A DNA stretch of 64,000 bases, taken from the NCBI GenBank assembly GCA_025093555.1, contig JAIWNF010000047.1:186001-250000 (forward strand), given 5' to 3'. The notes under the pieces were generated by a model. That model was not told where the DNA came from. It saw nothing but the letters and a program-made list of their open reading frames with translations, and ran no database searches. Position 1 is the first letter of the stretch. The number at the start of each line of letters is the position of its first letter. Shown here piece by piece: positions 12,201-23,455 of the stretch. The position numbers were made by a program, and so were the translations under genes. This DNA is from Circinella umbellata. Lineage: Eukaryota; Mucoromycota; Mucoromycetes; Mucorales; Lichtheimiaceae.

Positions 12201-13553
12201 GGTGAAATGACCAGGTACATTAATATAGACTGCATCCTTATCATACATAACACCACCCACATCTGACATGGGAGCATAAATCAGTTTGTGTTTTTCATCC
12301 AATCGCTTCCGTTCCTTATCAGGTATAGGGCAAGGATCAGGTAAAACAGAAACATCAGCTAATGTATGATCACCAGCACCAGGAATATGAATTCTCATAT
12401 TAGGTTTCAAGTTGGTACCACGTAAATAACCATACAATGTAACTGTACGGTCACAATTAGGTTTACGATGAATTAATTCTGGATCCGTTAAATCTTCCAC
12501 ACGATCAGCAACTACATAAGGATGGGTGTTACGCCATACCAAAGGACGAAACTTCATGACAGATATAAATCTTGAAAGATTCTGAACTTCTTGATTGGGA
12601 TAACGACCATTAATAACACCAGATAAATAAAATAATTTAGCACCTTGATAAATCTCGGTCCAGAAACGATGTTTCAATCTTTTTTTCGTTGTACGCAATG
12701 CTTTGTTGTTACGGAATTTATCCAAGTGGGTTAATACACCCATTACTTTAGGAAAACCGTGAGATTGAAGAATATTTAGAAATTCGAATGTTTCCTAATC
12801 ATGTTTTTTTTGTTAGTTATTTTTTTTCACTTTCTATTTGCGTTATTTAATAACAAAAAAAAAGTTGGAAAGTTTCTTTCTCTTTACCATTTCAAAACCA
12901 AAACTGGCATCAATCAAAAGCAAAACAAGATCAGCAATCTTGGCTACGTCAATCATGGAATTCATATCGTTGGCACACTCGATAAAAGTCAATCGTCGTT
13001 TTTTACCGCTCACAACTGTAATAGGTCCCTTGATCTCAGCAAGATTATGTTTTGTATAACGTTTTACTAACGATTTAATTAATGTCGATTTACCAGTCTA
13101 TATAAATTATGTTAGTCCTATAAGTTATATAACCCCATGGTTAAAAAAAGCTGTTCATTTATATATATTTGAATACATACACCTGGAGGTCCACAAACAG
13201 CAATAACAACAGGTGGTGCTTCAAGAGGTGTACGATCGACTAATGGAACATGAAGTTTCTTTTCACCGAGATCTACATTACGTCGTGCTGTTCTTTCCGC
13301 TTTTCCTGCACTTTGAAATGTGAATGCCTAAATAATAATAACCTCTTTTTATTAGTGACGAGATCGATCAAAAGAGAAAGAATCTATCCACTTCTTTTTC
13401 TTTTTTTTTTTTTTGGTTCTTATACAAGTGTTTTTTTTTTACCTTTGCATTCTTGGGAGCATTGGAATGCTTTCCTAATTTCTTTTCTTTTTTATCAGCC
13501 TTTTTACCGGCTTGTGGAGCATTGTGAGCTTTTTTGGGTTTATCCTCCACCAT
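9242..13553 (-). CDS. BMS1: ribosome biogenesis GTPase BMS1
   Basis: Nine exons: 13443-13553, 13181-13327, 12888-13097, 11286-12794, 10523-11195, 10378-10439, 10067-10285, 9721-9942, 9242-9601, giving 1170 residues, close to yeast Bms1 (1183). A Lys-rich N terminus precedes the P-loop G-P-P-G-T-G-K-S-T split across an intron (residues 83-91), then G-P-I-T-V-V-S-G-K, a T-H-L-D switch region, and the family-specific L-K-H-R-F-W-T-E and S-G-V-I-N-G-R-Y-P blocks. A long acidic Asp/Glu-rich region occupies the middle. The C-terminal RIBIOP_C part includes F-Y-G-P-V, R-A-W-Y-P-V, S-G-W-Q-G-M-R and T-G-Q-V-R-R-E. BMS1 acts in the nucleolar small-subunit processome with Rcl1 and U3. Identity is firm. 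Confidence 0.95.
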
Positions 13554-16500
13554 GACTTTTATGCAGGACAATATCACACAAGAAAAAAAAAAGAGGTCTT
13601 TTCCTTTATCACCAGTCAAAAAAAAAAGTTGGATCCCGAAATTGCCGAAATTTGTGACAGTGCCTTCCCCGCTAATTTGAATGAGAGGCTTATATGCTTC
13701 AAAAGTTGTCAATTGCCCCCTTTGGGAAGTAACTAACCGGAGTTTCTTTTCTACTTTGCTAACTGCATTGTATTATAATTGAAGACGTTTGATTTGTATC
13801 CCCTCTTATTGATCAATACAACTCATAAACAGTTAAAAATAACGATTCAATACCAAGGAATAATCCATTCAAAGATTTTCATTGGTCTATCAAACTTTCA
13901 GCATTCGAAAATTATTGAAGCAAACGGTCATGTAAAACACATTGAAGGAAAGAAAATTAAGTAAGCTTCGTGTAGTATATCTATTCGCATGTTTTATATG
14001 TATTCTAAAACCACAAAACCTTTTATTTATATATGTATGCAAAGTTATTAAAGGCTTATAAAAGCCCCAACTCGTACTATATCTGATATTAATATTTTTT
14101 TTTCTCAACTGATATGCTCAATCATAATGTTCTCTCTTTTTTTTATCCACGAGCCACCCCACAAAAATATTGATCAACAATCTTTTTTGGCTACAACACA
14201 AGGCTATCACGTTTATATTGCTATATTGACATTTAATATTCACACAGAAAAATAAAAAGATTCTTGTAGATACGTATGTGAAATGATTTTTATTGCTTTT
14301 AATGTTTTAATCAGACTTAAGTATTTTATGCCATATATAATACATATGGATATATGCACACGCATTGGCGATGGCTTAATATCATCATTTCAAACAGCTA
14401 CTACCAATATACCAAGTCTTTCACAACGTCACAAACTATCCTTTTCCCAACTACCCTTCACCCAAAGGCACCCAAAGTCCAAAATGGTCAAAAGAAAATC
14501 GAGACATCCGTCACTCATTCCCTCGTGGATGCGAAAACGCCATAGAATATGATCACGTTGTGGTATTTCTGACTCGGTTCCATGTATGAGAAACCTGTGA
14601 AGATGACTGTTTGCAACGCCATACGATACATTCTGATCATCATGACTTGGTTTTGTAACTCACTAAAACCTACGCGCTTATCATTACTCAAGCAACGCCA
14701 TACAATACTCTCTGATTGTGATGATTTGGCAATGTAATCCAAAACCTAAGCGGGTATCTTGTTTACCAGAAAAAAGATCAGTGATCCGCGGCACCAAAAG
14801 TGTCGATTCGCCATAAAACTCTCCTTTGGTTCTATGACTCGGCTTTCTTGCTTGAGGAAACCTAGTAAGATACCTATACTACTAATCTGTTCCTTCCTCT
14901 TCGGACCTTCTCGGAACTCCCTAGTACGTTACAATCACTCTACTTGCGATATCTATATATTAAATTTTTAAAAAAAAATACCGCATGTCGTGTTTTTTTG
15001 TTTCTTTTTATTTTTCCCCATCACTAACTTTTATACGTAGCACTTATTTTACTAAGATTGTTTCCTCTACCGTATCATATCTGTCATTCTTGTGTACAGA
15101 TAAGACTTTTTTTTCATGCACTATCAATGAAAAAGACTAAAATAAATGTACAGTTAAAAGTGCAACTGGATTTTTCCGCAATATCGGGACCAGTGTAAGC
15201 CCTAATAAACACTACGTGTCCATTACAAGACTTCATCTTGATAAAGCTTGAAAAAAAAGTCATTCATAAAAGTTCTTTTTCAGATTGGAATTTCATTTCT
15301 GAATATAAGAAAACTTGGTGAGATAACTTTTCTTTTACGATGTGCTTTATCACACTAAAAGTATGAAGCCAGCAAAAAACTTAAAAGCTCTACTGATAAT
15401 TATACTACATACGTACGGTTAGGTTTATGCACACAATTCCAAGTGAATGGGGGGGGGTGAACCAAACAACTTCAGCAAAGCTTATACACAGGAGGGTCAG
15501 CATGAGAGACGACCATTGCATTAACTAAACAATAAAACAAGTGCTTCTCAAACACTTTCTCTATTGAAAGCCATGCATACATTGTCATTTGCCTATTTAA
15601 AAAAACAAAGTGATATAAGTAAAAGAATAAGAAGTATAGTTAAGAATAATAACTCTAGTAGAAAAATATAATAAAAAAAACACAATATAAAAGTAAAATG
15701 AGGGGTCATGACTTGTAAGGTACATGACAATAAAAGAGGGTGCCAATAAAGGAGAATGATTTGTACTTACCGCAGTTGCTGACACGAAAAAAATGTTCTC
15801 AGCTAATATGAAGGCCTCAAATAACCCACTGCATTACGTATTTAACAGTGATACACCTTCTCTAGTGTAAAGGTTCCCAAATGACATTGTGACTATGCCA
15901 CAGTAGATTTAAATGAGTTTAGAGTAATTATTTTAGTAAAAAGGAATATACTTATGGTCTTTATTTTTTGGAATGTAAAGCCTTTTTCATAATGCAAGAC
16001 GTGATTGAGTGTTTTACAAGTAAAAGTCCAGCTTTTTTTGTCCCACAAACGTGGGCTTCAGGGTCCAAGAATATCACCACACAATTGAAATTCGTATACA
16101 TGATTTTGTGTACTTCTCGGAGAGAAACAATGTTTTGATTGTGAATAATCGGTTTAAAACCGACTTCTACAACTTGTTACGTAGAAAACGTTTGATTACG
16201 GATAGCTGTCAAATAGTCCTTCGACACAGCTAACATATTATTTACACCAAATCAAACAAAACATAAAGCAACTTGAGATAATTATATACTTAACAGAAGT
16301 AAGTACAGTTTAAAGAAGTCAAACAATTGAGTCACAATGCTTATATATTCAATGCAGTGAAATGAATTTCACAAACTATCAATGATAATAAGAAAAGCAA
16401 ATTAAGATCATATAGAAAAGAATACGTAAAGAGATCTTTATTGAGTGTGTATAAGTTAAACTCTTTGTTCTTATTAGATCTACCCTTCCTAAGTGAAACG

Positions 16501-19145
16501 AAGTACAATTTTTTTTTGTAAATCAAATTGTTTTTTTAGGAGGAATAACGTAATAACTACTTTCAACTTTCTGAAACCATTCAAGGACTCTTTGGGAATG
16601 TGGGGGATAAGGAACTTCTTACTCTAAGAGTAAAAAAGGAGCGAGTATTTTATCGATACTATAACCTAAACGTTTTACCACCTTTCTTATTGTTTTTTTA
16701 AAAGAAACAACTATTCACGTATAACTTCGAATGGTGTCCAGAAGTTGAAAGTAGATCTTTATAATAAAGTAAAGAATGTTCAAAAAAATGACTTTATGCT
16801 TTTTTTTTGCGCATTAAAATTCCTTCCTGTAATTTGTATAATGAGCGTAACCGTTGTTTTTTTTTTCTTTTTAATTTATAGTTATTACTTCTCCCCTCCA
16901 TAAGTTTGGTGATTTAGAAAAAGGTAAAAAGAAATGGTTACAAGGAAACAATAATTGTCACGGCAATGTTAATTTGAGAAACTGGTCCTTAGTTTATTTG
17001 ATGCGGTTTGTTTGTGATTTTTACGTTTGAGAATTTTTTTTTGCATGGTCTGTGCTTACCCCCGATGATGTGTGCTACCACATTCGTTGTTATTTGTTAT
17101 ACTATCAATAATTAAGATTAATAAAAACCACATATTCTTCTTTTGAAAAATATAAAAGTTGATTACAATGGCACGTTTTGAAAAGGGGGAGAATATAAAA
17201 AAAAACGAAGAAAAAAGAAGGAGAAAGGAGTATTACTATGTAATTTTTTTTTACCGCGAGTATTGTACTACATTCGTTCTATATAATAGTGATATGTAAA
17301 ACACAAGTAATATTGGAATACTTTGAAAATTTGATACTAATATTCAAGCTATTATTAAAAGCATTAATTTTTTTTTTATCTCAAATTGAAGGAGAACTGT
17401 TACTTTGACTACTAAAACGCCTTATTTACCAATAGCATCTCGGACGTTTTAGGCAAACCTGACGACATAAATAATTTTTAACCGTTATCAATAGTGTAGT
17501 ATGCAACTCTAATGTAATGCTACATACCAAACCTAATTTAATCTGTTCGAAGATATACTACTAATAGCAATTACAATACGTATCGAGAGAAGAACGTTAT
17601 GATACAGTACCTCTAGACGTGATGAGAGTATAGGTGCCTTGACTTACATATCAAATGATAATGAAATAGAAATAACAGTAGCAAAAGTAGCCAGGTATGA
17701 TAAGCAAGACATATAGTGTACTCTATTGATGGTTTTTGTTGCAAGTCATAAAATAAAGCAAGAGAATGTAATGAAGCTAATTGGGTAATTTTCTTAAACA
17801 TAGTGGCAGCAAGGCTGTCATCAGCACATCTTATAGTATAACCTTTTAAGAGTTTTGCAGATATGAATTAATAATTAAATACGTAGTTGTTTTCTGATTT
17901 AAAAAGATGACCGATCCCCCCCCCAATACGGTACGTACCGATAAGTTTACTTCTCCATTTATTTCCACAAAATACCCAGGAATAGAATGGGTGAAATTAA
18001 TGGGTGCCCACTGTAATTAAAGTTGGGGAGTCGAACTCGATTCATGTGGGACCCTAAAATAGCATTTACAGTTACAACTCAAGTTTATTCAACAAAGATG
18101 ATAAGTGTATAGTTAGCAATATTGAAATCTTTGATTATAATAGAAAAATAAATTAGTTAATAAATATGTCTTTTCCACACCACAACATATTTCTATTTAA
18201 ACAATAACCTCAGAGGATTTCAAAGTATTCAAATAACAGCTATATAAAATGTAACAATATCTTTATACCAATACACGGAACCATCATTTTCATAATCACA
18301 GCTCAAGTGCCTTTTTGTGATTGTATATGTTATTTCATAAACAAAAGGTTATAAATAAATGAGCTTCGTGGCAATATATATGAATTAAATATCAAACATT
18401 TTATTTTTTTACTGTTGAGGCCCAGTAGCTTTTTAATAATGTTATAATCCTATAGCTTAAAAATTGATATATTTCACTAATAGTATATGCTCTTATTTCA
18501 TTGCTAAAATAACTTTATCGGTTTTCCTTAAATATAAAAAAGAAATGGTTTTTAGTAAACAAGCAGGAATGGCCATTTATAATTTATGTGTTACACTGCA
18601 TGAATAAATATTTCGCGAACAAATGGTCCCCTAAACAAGGGGGAGGGATATATATTTCCCCAGCTACTTTTATTATACTGATGAGGATTGGTAAAATCCG
18701 GGAGACCGAATCAATAAATGATAATGATAATGATAATTAATACTGTTCACAAGAAATAAACTCCGAGTTCCCATCATCAATTCATGTCTTTGATTATCAA
18801 AACTTTACAGATGAAAAAATTGTAATCGACGGAAAAAGATAAGTGATTTAATGGTAACTTAATTCACTCCCCGATTATCCTACATTTAATTCCATATGAT
18901 TATAATCAAAAAAAAAATCATAGATACCCTTTTATACTTGGTTCTTTTTTATTTTGATTAAAAAACTCAACATTTTTATTTTATCTATAAATAAAAAATA
19001 AATATTGAAACAATTAGTGAGATAGGGTAAAAAACAAGAAAAAAAATTGGGGTAAGAGGAAGTAAAGTAAAGTTTGGTTGTTTTCGGTGGATAAAAAAAA
19101 AAAGGTTAAGGATAACAAAAAAGGAAAAAAAAGTAGTTTGGACAT
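13554..19145. other. long gene-poor region between BMS1 and the bZIP gene
   Basis: About 5.6 kb without a supportable gene. It contains a degenerate 79-bp tandem array near 14.54-14.8 kb (listed separately), G and C runs near 15450 and 17915, and many A/T tracts. A short frame at 16051-16233 (+) begins at a GTG, is less AT-biased than its surroundings and reads like 60 residues of degraded coding sequence, but lacks an ATG or motif. Confidence 0.55.
14536..14775. repeat. degenerate 79-bp tandem repeat (three units)
   Basis: The motif AACGCCATA recurs at about 14536, 14615 and 14694, exactly 79 bp apart, with further similarity along each unit (for example C-A-T-G-A-C-T-T-G-G in unit 2 against G-A-T-G-A-T-T-T-G-G in unit 3). 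A fourth, more diverged stretch near 14806-14880 shares CGCCATA, GACTCGG and GAGGAAACC with the first unit at a different spacing. No open frame runs through it. Confidence 0.6.
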
Positions 19146-19149
19146 ATTG

Positions 19150-19156
19150 TGAGTCA
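19150..19156. promoter_or_regulatory. Gcn4-type binding site TGAGTCA
   Basis: The exact palindromic bZIP target TGA(G/C)TCA lies 596 bases upstream of the main ATG of the Gcn4/CPC1-like gene, about 43 bases before a TATA-like box. A CCAAT box is at 19172-19176. It suggests autoregulation, as reported for Gcn4/CPC1-type factors; this is inferred from position only. Confidence 0.5.
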
Positions 19157-19198
19157 TTGAAATATCATCAGCCAATCAAAATAGTTCCTGGGATTCTT

Positions 19199-19206
19199 TA
19201 TAAAAA
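19199..19206 (+). promoter_or_regulatory. TATA box of the bZIP gene
   Basis: TATAAAAA follows the CCAAT box and TGAGTCA site and precedes a long pyrimidine-rich stretch. A transcript starting just downstream would have a leader of about 500 bases that includes both upstream ORFs. Confidence 0.5.
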
Positions 19207-19385
19207 GGAAAGCTTCAAATTCAATCCCCAATTTTTTTTTCTTTTTCTTTTTTATTATTCACTTCTTTTTATTTTGCTTTTGTGGTGAAAGCATTTATAA
19301 TTCTTATTTAATTAACTATTCTTCTTTAATAACCCCCTTTTAACTTTTTGACTCCTATAAACCCTTTATTTTAATATTATTCATC

Positions 19386-19415
19386 ATGGCTGCTGCCTTC
19401 TATTTCTCCGCTTAA
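19386..19415 (+). promoter_or_regulatory. upstream ORF 1 (9 codons plus stop)
   Basis: The first ATG in the leader of the bZIP gene opens a 9-residue frame (M-A-A-A-F-Y-F-S-A) ending in TAA. No other ATG lies between it and uORF2. A possible 5'-UTR intron could follow (a T-rich tract ending in CAG near 19484). Confidence 0.6.
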
Positions 19416-19579
19416 GCGTATAGTTTCGTATATACATTTTACGAATTTCATTAATTACATATTTCACCACATATTTTTTTTCAGAACCCCCAAATCCATA
19501 TATTTCGTTTTTTTTACGATTATAATTTCATATCCATTTTTTACATTAGCACATTCGTGTTTATTTTTCAAATTTTACC

Positions 19580-19702
19580 ATGATGGTTTTAAACTCTTTA
19601 CGACTTTCCAACAAGAACTTGAACAACAAGAAGACTTGCAAAACTCGAGTAAACAACAATAACAATAATAATTTAAACAACAAGAATAATAATAGCTCCT
19701 AA
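19580..19702 (+). promoter_or_regulatory. upstream ORF 2 (40 codons plus stop)
   Basis: ATG-ATG opens a 40-residue Asn/Lys-rich frame that stops 43 bases before the main ATG, in a different frame. The pattern of one short and one long uORF resembles the leaders of filamentous-fungal cpc-1/cpcA genes, where it couples translation to amino-acid starvation. Confidence 0.65.
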
Positions 19703-19745
19703 ATTGAATTTTTATTCCTCAAGAAGTAAAATATCAAGTGTTAAA

Positions 19746-20564
19746 ATGAATAACTCCGTATTTGACCCCTCAGTTGATCCTTTATTTGATGATTGGCTTG
19801 TCCAAGACGCCCTTGGTTCTCCATCACCATTATCTTCTCCTTGTATCAAACAGGAAGAATCACCAGTAGCATCGTATTCACCCAATGATACTTCTATTGA
19901 ACCTTTTATTTTATCTTATCCGTCACCTGGATTGTCATCGACTTCGTCATCTCCCATTTCATCATCTTCATCGACTGGTGTTGCTTCACCAGAACAACAG
20001 ATTCAAGACTTATTTGGTGGACTAGCGAATAATCCATTGACAGCAGCTTTAGCAGCATTGATGTCCGCTGCTGCATCTCAACCTTTACAGATGAAACAAG
20101 CTCCTCCGACCAAACGACCCGCGGTCAAGCAACAAGAAAGGACACTGGCATCGACGGTAGTCGAAATCCCTAGTGGCTCTTGTACTCCGACTGCTATTAC
20201 TCCTATTACTTCCCCAAGTATTTCTTCTCTTACTACGAGTACGACCCAAAGTACAAGTACCAAGCGAAAACGTGATGCTTCAAATGAAACACCCCTAAGT
20301 CCACAAGACGAAGCAGCTATCAAACGTCAAAAGAATACGGATGCTGCTAGAAGATCTCGTTTGAAGAAAGTACTCAAGATGGAAACATTGGAAAAACGTG
20401 TGTCTGATTTGGAAAAGATCAATTCCAATTTAATCTTACGTGTGGCAGTATTGGATTCGGAAAAGACGGGTTTGAAGTCTAAGGAATCTTCTTATGAAGA
20501 ACGCATCAAGATGCTTGAATGCCAACTTGCTCAAGCTCATAAGGCTTTAGCCAAACGTGCTTGA
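19746..20564 (+). CDS. Gcn4/CPC1-like bZIP transcription factor
   Basis: A 272-residue intronless protein; the first in-frame ATG is at 19746 (the frame is open slightly further up but only from a TTG). The N terminus is acidic and hydrophobic (F-D-P-S-V-D-P-L-F-D-D-W), like an activation domain, followed by Ser/Pro/Thr-rich linkers. The C-terminal basic region K-R-Q-K-N-T-D-A-A-R-R-S-R (about 193-205) matches Gcn4 (N-T-E-A-A-R-R-S-R), and the zipper has leucines at 215, 222, 229 and 236. The factor should bind TGA(C/G)TCA and activate amino-acid biosynthesis under starvation (cross-pathway control). Two upstream ORFs and a TGAGTCA site point to translational control and autoregulation. The family is firm; strict orthology to Gcn4/CPC1 is likely but not proven. 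Confidence 0.88.
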   Translation: MNNSVFDPSVDPLFDDWLVQDALGSPSPLSSPCIKQEESPVASYSPNDTSIEPFILSYPSPGLSSTSSSPISSSSSTGVASPEQQIQDLFGGLANNPLTAALAALMSAAASQPLQMKQAPPTKRPAVKQQERTLASTVVEIPSGSCTPTAITPITSPSISSLTTSTTQSTSTKRKRDASNETPLSPQDEAAIKRQKNTDAARRSRLKKVLKMETLEKRVSDLEKINSNLILRVAVLDSEKTGLKSKESSYEERIKMLECQLAQAHKALAKRA

Positions 20565-21599
20565 AGTTTTTTTTTTAGTTTTATAGTTTAGTTATCTCAT
20601 TTATTATTATAATTATTATTTACATAAATATATTTTATTATTAGCATTTAATTATGTATATTATAAATAGTATTGTTGTGTGTATGGTGGGTTTGTACAT
20701 ATCTATAAATGTTGAGTGGCAATATTTTTAGCTGACAGGATGATTATTTGCCAAACAGGGGTCGGCGATCATATTTATAGGTGACCTTTTTTTTATCACT
20801 TTTTTTTTTGGGGGGGGAGGGGGGATTTTCATTCTCATGATAAGTTATTCATACCTATACAGTTACTTGGTAAATATTTATCTAGTTATCACTCTTTAAA
20901 ACAGTTGAACATAGTTACAATTGATCTATAAGTATCACCCTCATTTTATCTTTTATTCTATGTGAATGACTGATGATATTATTCTCAGTAAAAAAGAAAG
21001 ACCAAGAATGACAGGGAGTTAATCAAAAAAAATTATGATCAATATAAATCATATAAAGTTACTTGAACATGTTATTACAGTGAGGGAATAACAAAAACAA
21101 AACAAAAATGCTTTTCATTCAAAAAGACAAGGAGTGATAACACTTTAATTAGTTGAACCTTCTTTTGATGATACCTATAACTATAAATGGCGCTCTAAAT
21201 TTTGACATCCCCCAATGCGGAAAAAATCTACATGATTGGTGATAATTTTGAAACGCTTTAGCCCCAAAAAAATTGTATTATGAACTTTTTTGCTTATTTC
21301 CGCCACAAGAGTTGTATGATGAGCATGTACAAGGATCAAAAGAGATAGTACATACATATTGCGATAAATACTATGCTTAAATAAAAAAAATATATATATT
21401 TTTGGGTATAGAAGCCTTTTTTGAGCTACTTGATGCATATACCTCCTTACACTATTTAAGTAATAATAATTTTCTTATCATCAGCGAGAAGAACCAACAT
21501 TTAGTGAAATAACGATCCAATAAATGGAAGATAAAAGTTACAAGCCTTATCTTGATGATATACATGTTTCAATAAAAAGTTTCATTAACAACAGAGAAA
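20565..21599. other. intergenic region
   Basis: 3' side of the bZIP gene, then AT-rich DNA with a T/G homopolymer junction near 20797-20824. No gene supported. Confidence 0.6.
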
Positions 21600-22375
21600 A
21601 GGTGTCATTGACAAGAGCTACCAATGGATGTACCGTCCGCGCTCAAGGAATATGCAAAGTTAGTTTTGGAGCTCAAATCCCATGCTAGAGGCAGTATGTA
21701 TAACCTCGACACCTATGGTTTTCTTTGTGCTGTGGGAATTTATTCCCTTTTGTATTGGATCTATGGGTGTATTATATGATGTTGATGAGATTGTTGGATA
21801 TGATCAAACTTCTATTGATATTCTTTTAATACTACTCGATGTATAATGTTCCTTTGAAGTATATTACAAACCAGTTTTTTTTGGTTATCACATGGTTACC
21901 TTCTTACGTTCGTCACAAGCTGTTGCGTCCATTTGTGAAACCAAGACATAAAAATGATCATCAAGATACAACACGCTCGTACGTCTTACATAAATTGGGC
22001 AAACTTACTGAACAACATGAAGACAATGATAACGGCAGTAATAACTGATCATGTTGATTCAGTGATAACAATTTTTAGTTTACTCAACAAGTACATCAAC
22101 AAGGAACCAGATGTTTTGTTAAAATCGACGCATCGAATGATGATCCTTCAATTTATTATCTTTATCCTTGTCATGATATTATTCATTGGCTCTCGTATAC
22201 GTACCCTGTCATGCTTTTATTACATCTTTTATCTTTTTTATGGTGATGGCCTAAAAATGATGACTACCATACTGCTATGAAAGGTCAAAACATGGGTATT
22301 CGCTATTCATTTTGTATCTTGGTCTTTTACATCCCCATCTTCTGGTGCATATGTGAGCAAGACGATGGTGACATC
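21600..22375 (+). pseudogene. decayed tandem copy of the downstream membrane-protein gene
   Basis: Several blocks match the protein of the gene at 23456 in order but in different frames: P-S-A-L-K-E-Y-A-K-L-V-L-E-L-K near 21634; a T-P-M-V-F-F-V... membrane block followed by I-V-G-Y-D-Q and L-L-I-L-L near 21705-21830; L-P-S-Y-V-R-H-K near 21899; and H-R-M-M-I-L-Q-F, then W-W-P-K-N-D-D-Y near 22130-22270. At least two frameshifts, a deletion and stops separate them. No continuous product is possible. It is best read as a degraded tandem duplicate. Confidence 0.75.
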
Positions 22376-23455
22376 ACTTGTATATAATAATAAATCTGTA
22401 TCCTGTCTCTCTTATAAAAGATTATTAATTTTTTTCTGCGTACAAATGTATTAAAATCATTTTTAAAAATAAAATAAAAAGTTGGTTTTCGATAATAATG
22501 CTTTGCTGTACACGTAATAAGTTATTATAATATATTTTTGGTATATAATGATCTATAACAACAATAACAAAAGTATGAGCTATATATTTTTTTTACGTAG
22601 CATCCTAGCCGCCATATAAAACAAGTAGGTACAGGTACGCTCTTTGTTGATTTTTCAGTTGCCTTGTTTAGTTACATGGATTTTATAAATAACTCCTGGT
22701 TTCTATTAATATTACTCTAATATTTATCGTTTTTTTTGTATATCTTTCTCTCATTGCATATAGCGTACTCTTATCCAAATATGTCTATCATTGTAAATAC
22801 CAGATACTATATAAAAACTGACGAACGAGATAAGAAAAGTTTACATTCGGTAATAACAAGTGAAAGAATATGAGAAACAACAATGAACGGAGGGTTGGAA
22901 AAACGGGAATTATGAATTTCAAGATAGTAAAGAAAGAATGTAGTTTCCATGCCAATGTTATTGACAAAGTACATATTTTTTCTTTTGAAAGTACGTACGT
23001 ACGTTAGTTCATGGAATGCCTTTTCTTGCTCATTCAATTATTGTAGTTGTTGTAGGTAATTATTTTTATCAAAAAAAGAAAGACATGATTCAACTGACAA
23101 GATAAAATAAATACATTTCATATATGCCCTATGTACTAAGGATTCTTCTAGTGGTGGTGGTCCTCGGCAAGGTTGAAAGGCAATACAATTTTATAACTTA
23201 TTAGATTGACTTGGGTATCAGCATTTTATTGGAATTTCACCAAGATCAAAAAATCAATGAGACATATAACTAATCTATAGTTACTGTGTTTTTTTTTGTT
23301 TATTGTAAAATATGTAAAGAACAATCATCTTACTCTCTTCTCCACATGTTTTTATCTTTTCGTTTTACTGTGACCCCTCCCCCTTATACAACTATTTTTC
23401 CTTTTCCTTTTTCTCTTTCATTATTTTTTTTTTGCTTTGCTAAACATAGAAGCCC
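22376..23455. other. spacer and probable 5' region of the membrane-protein gene
   Basis: AT-rich. The last 60 bases before the ATG at 23456 are a pyrimidine tract ending in GCTAAACATAG, which looks like a branch site plus 3' splice site. An upstream non-coding or coding exon is therefore possible. No other gene seen. Confidence 0.5.

Noticed and set aside
18021..18060. tRNA-like T-arm (GAGTTCGACTCC on the minus strand)
   Set aside because: The stem flanking the TTCGA loop pairs poorly and no acceptor or anticodon arm is present.
18678..18712. Hammerhead-like core (CTGATGAG ... CCGAATC)
   Set aside because: The GAAA box is GAAT and no flanking stems I and III can be drawn.
19704..19745. N-terminal extension of the bZIP protein from a TTG
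   Set aside because: No ATG; the good ATG at 19746 follows the uORFs and fits the leader.
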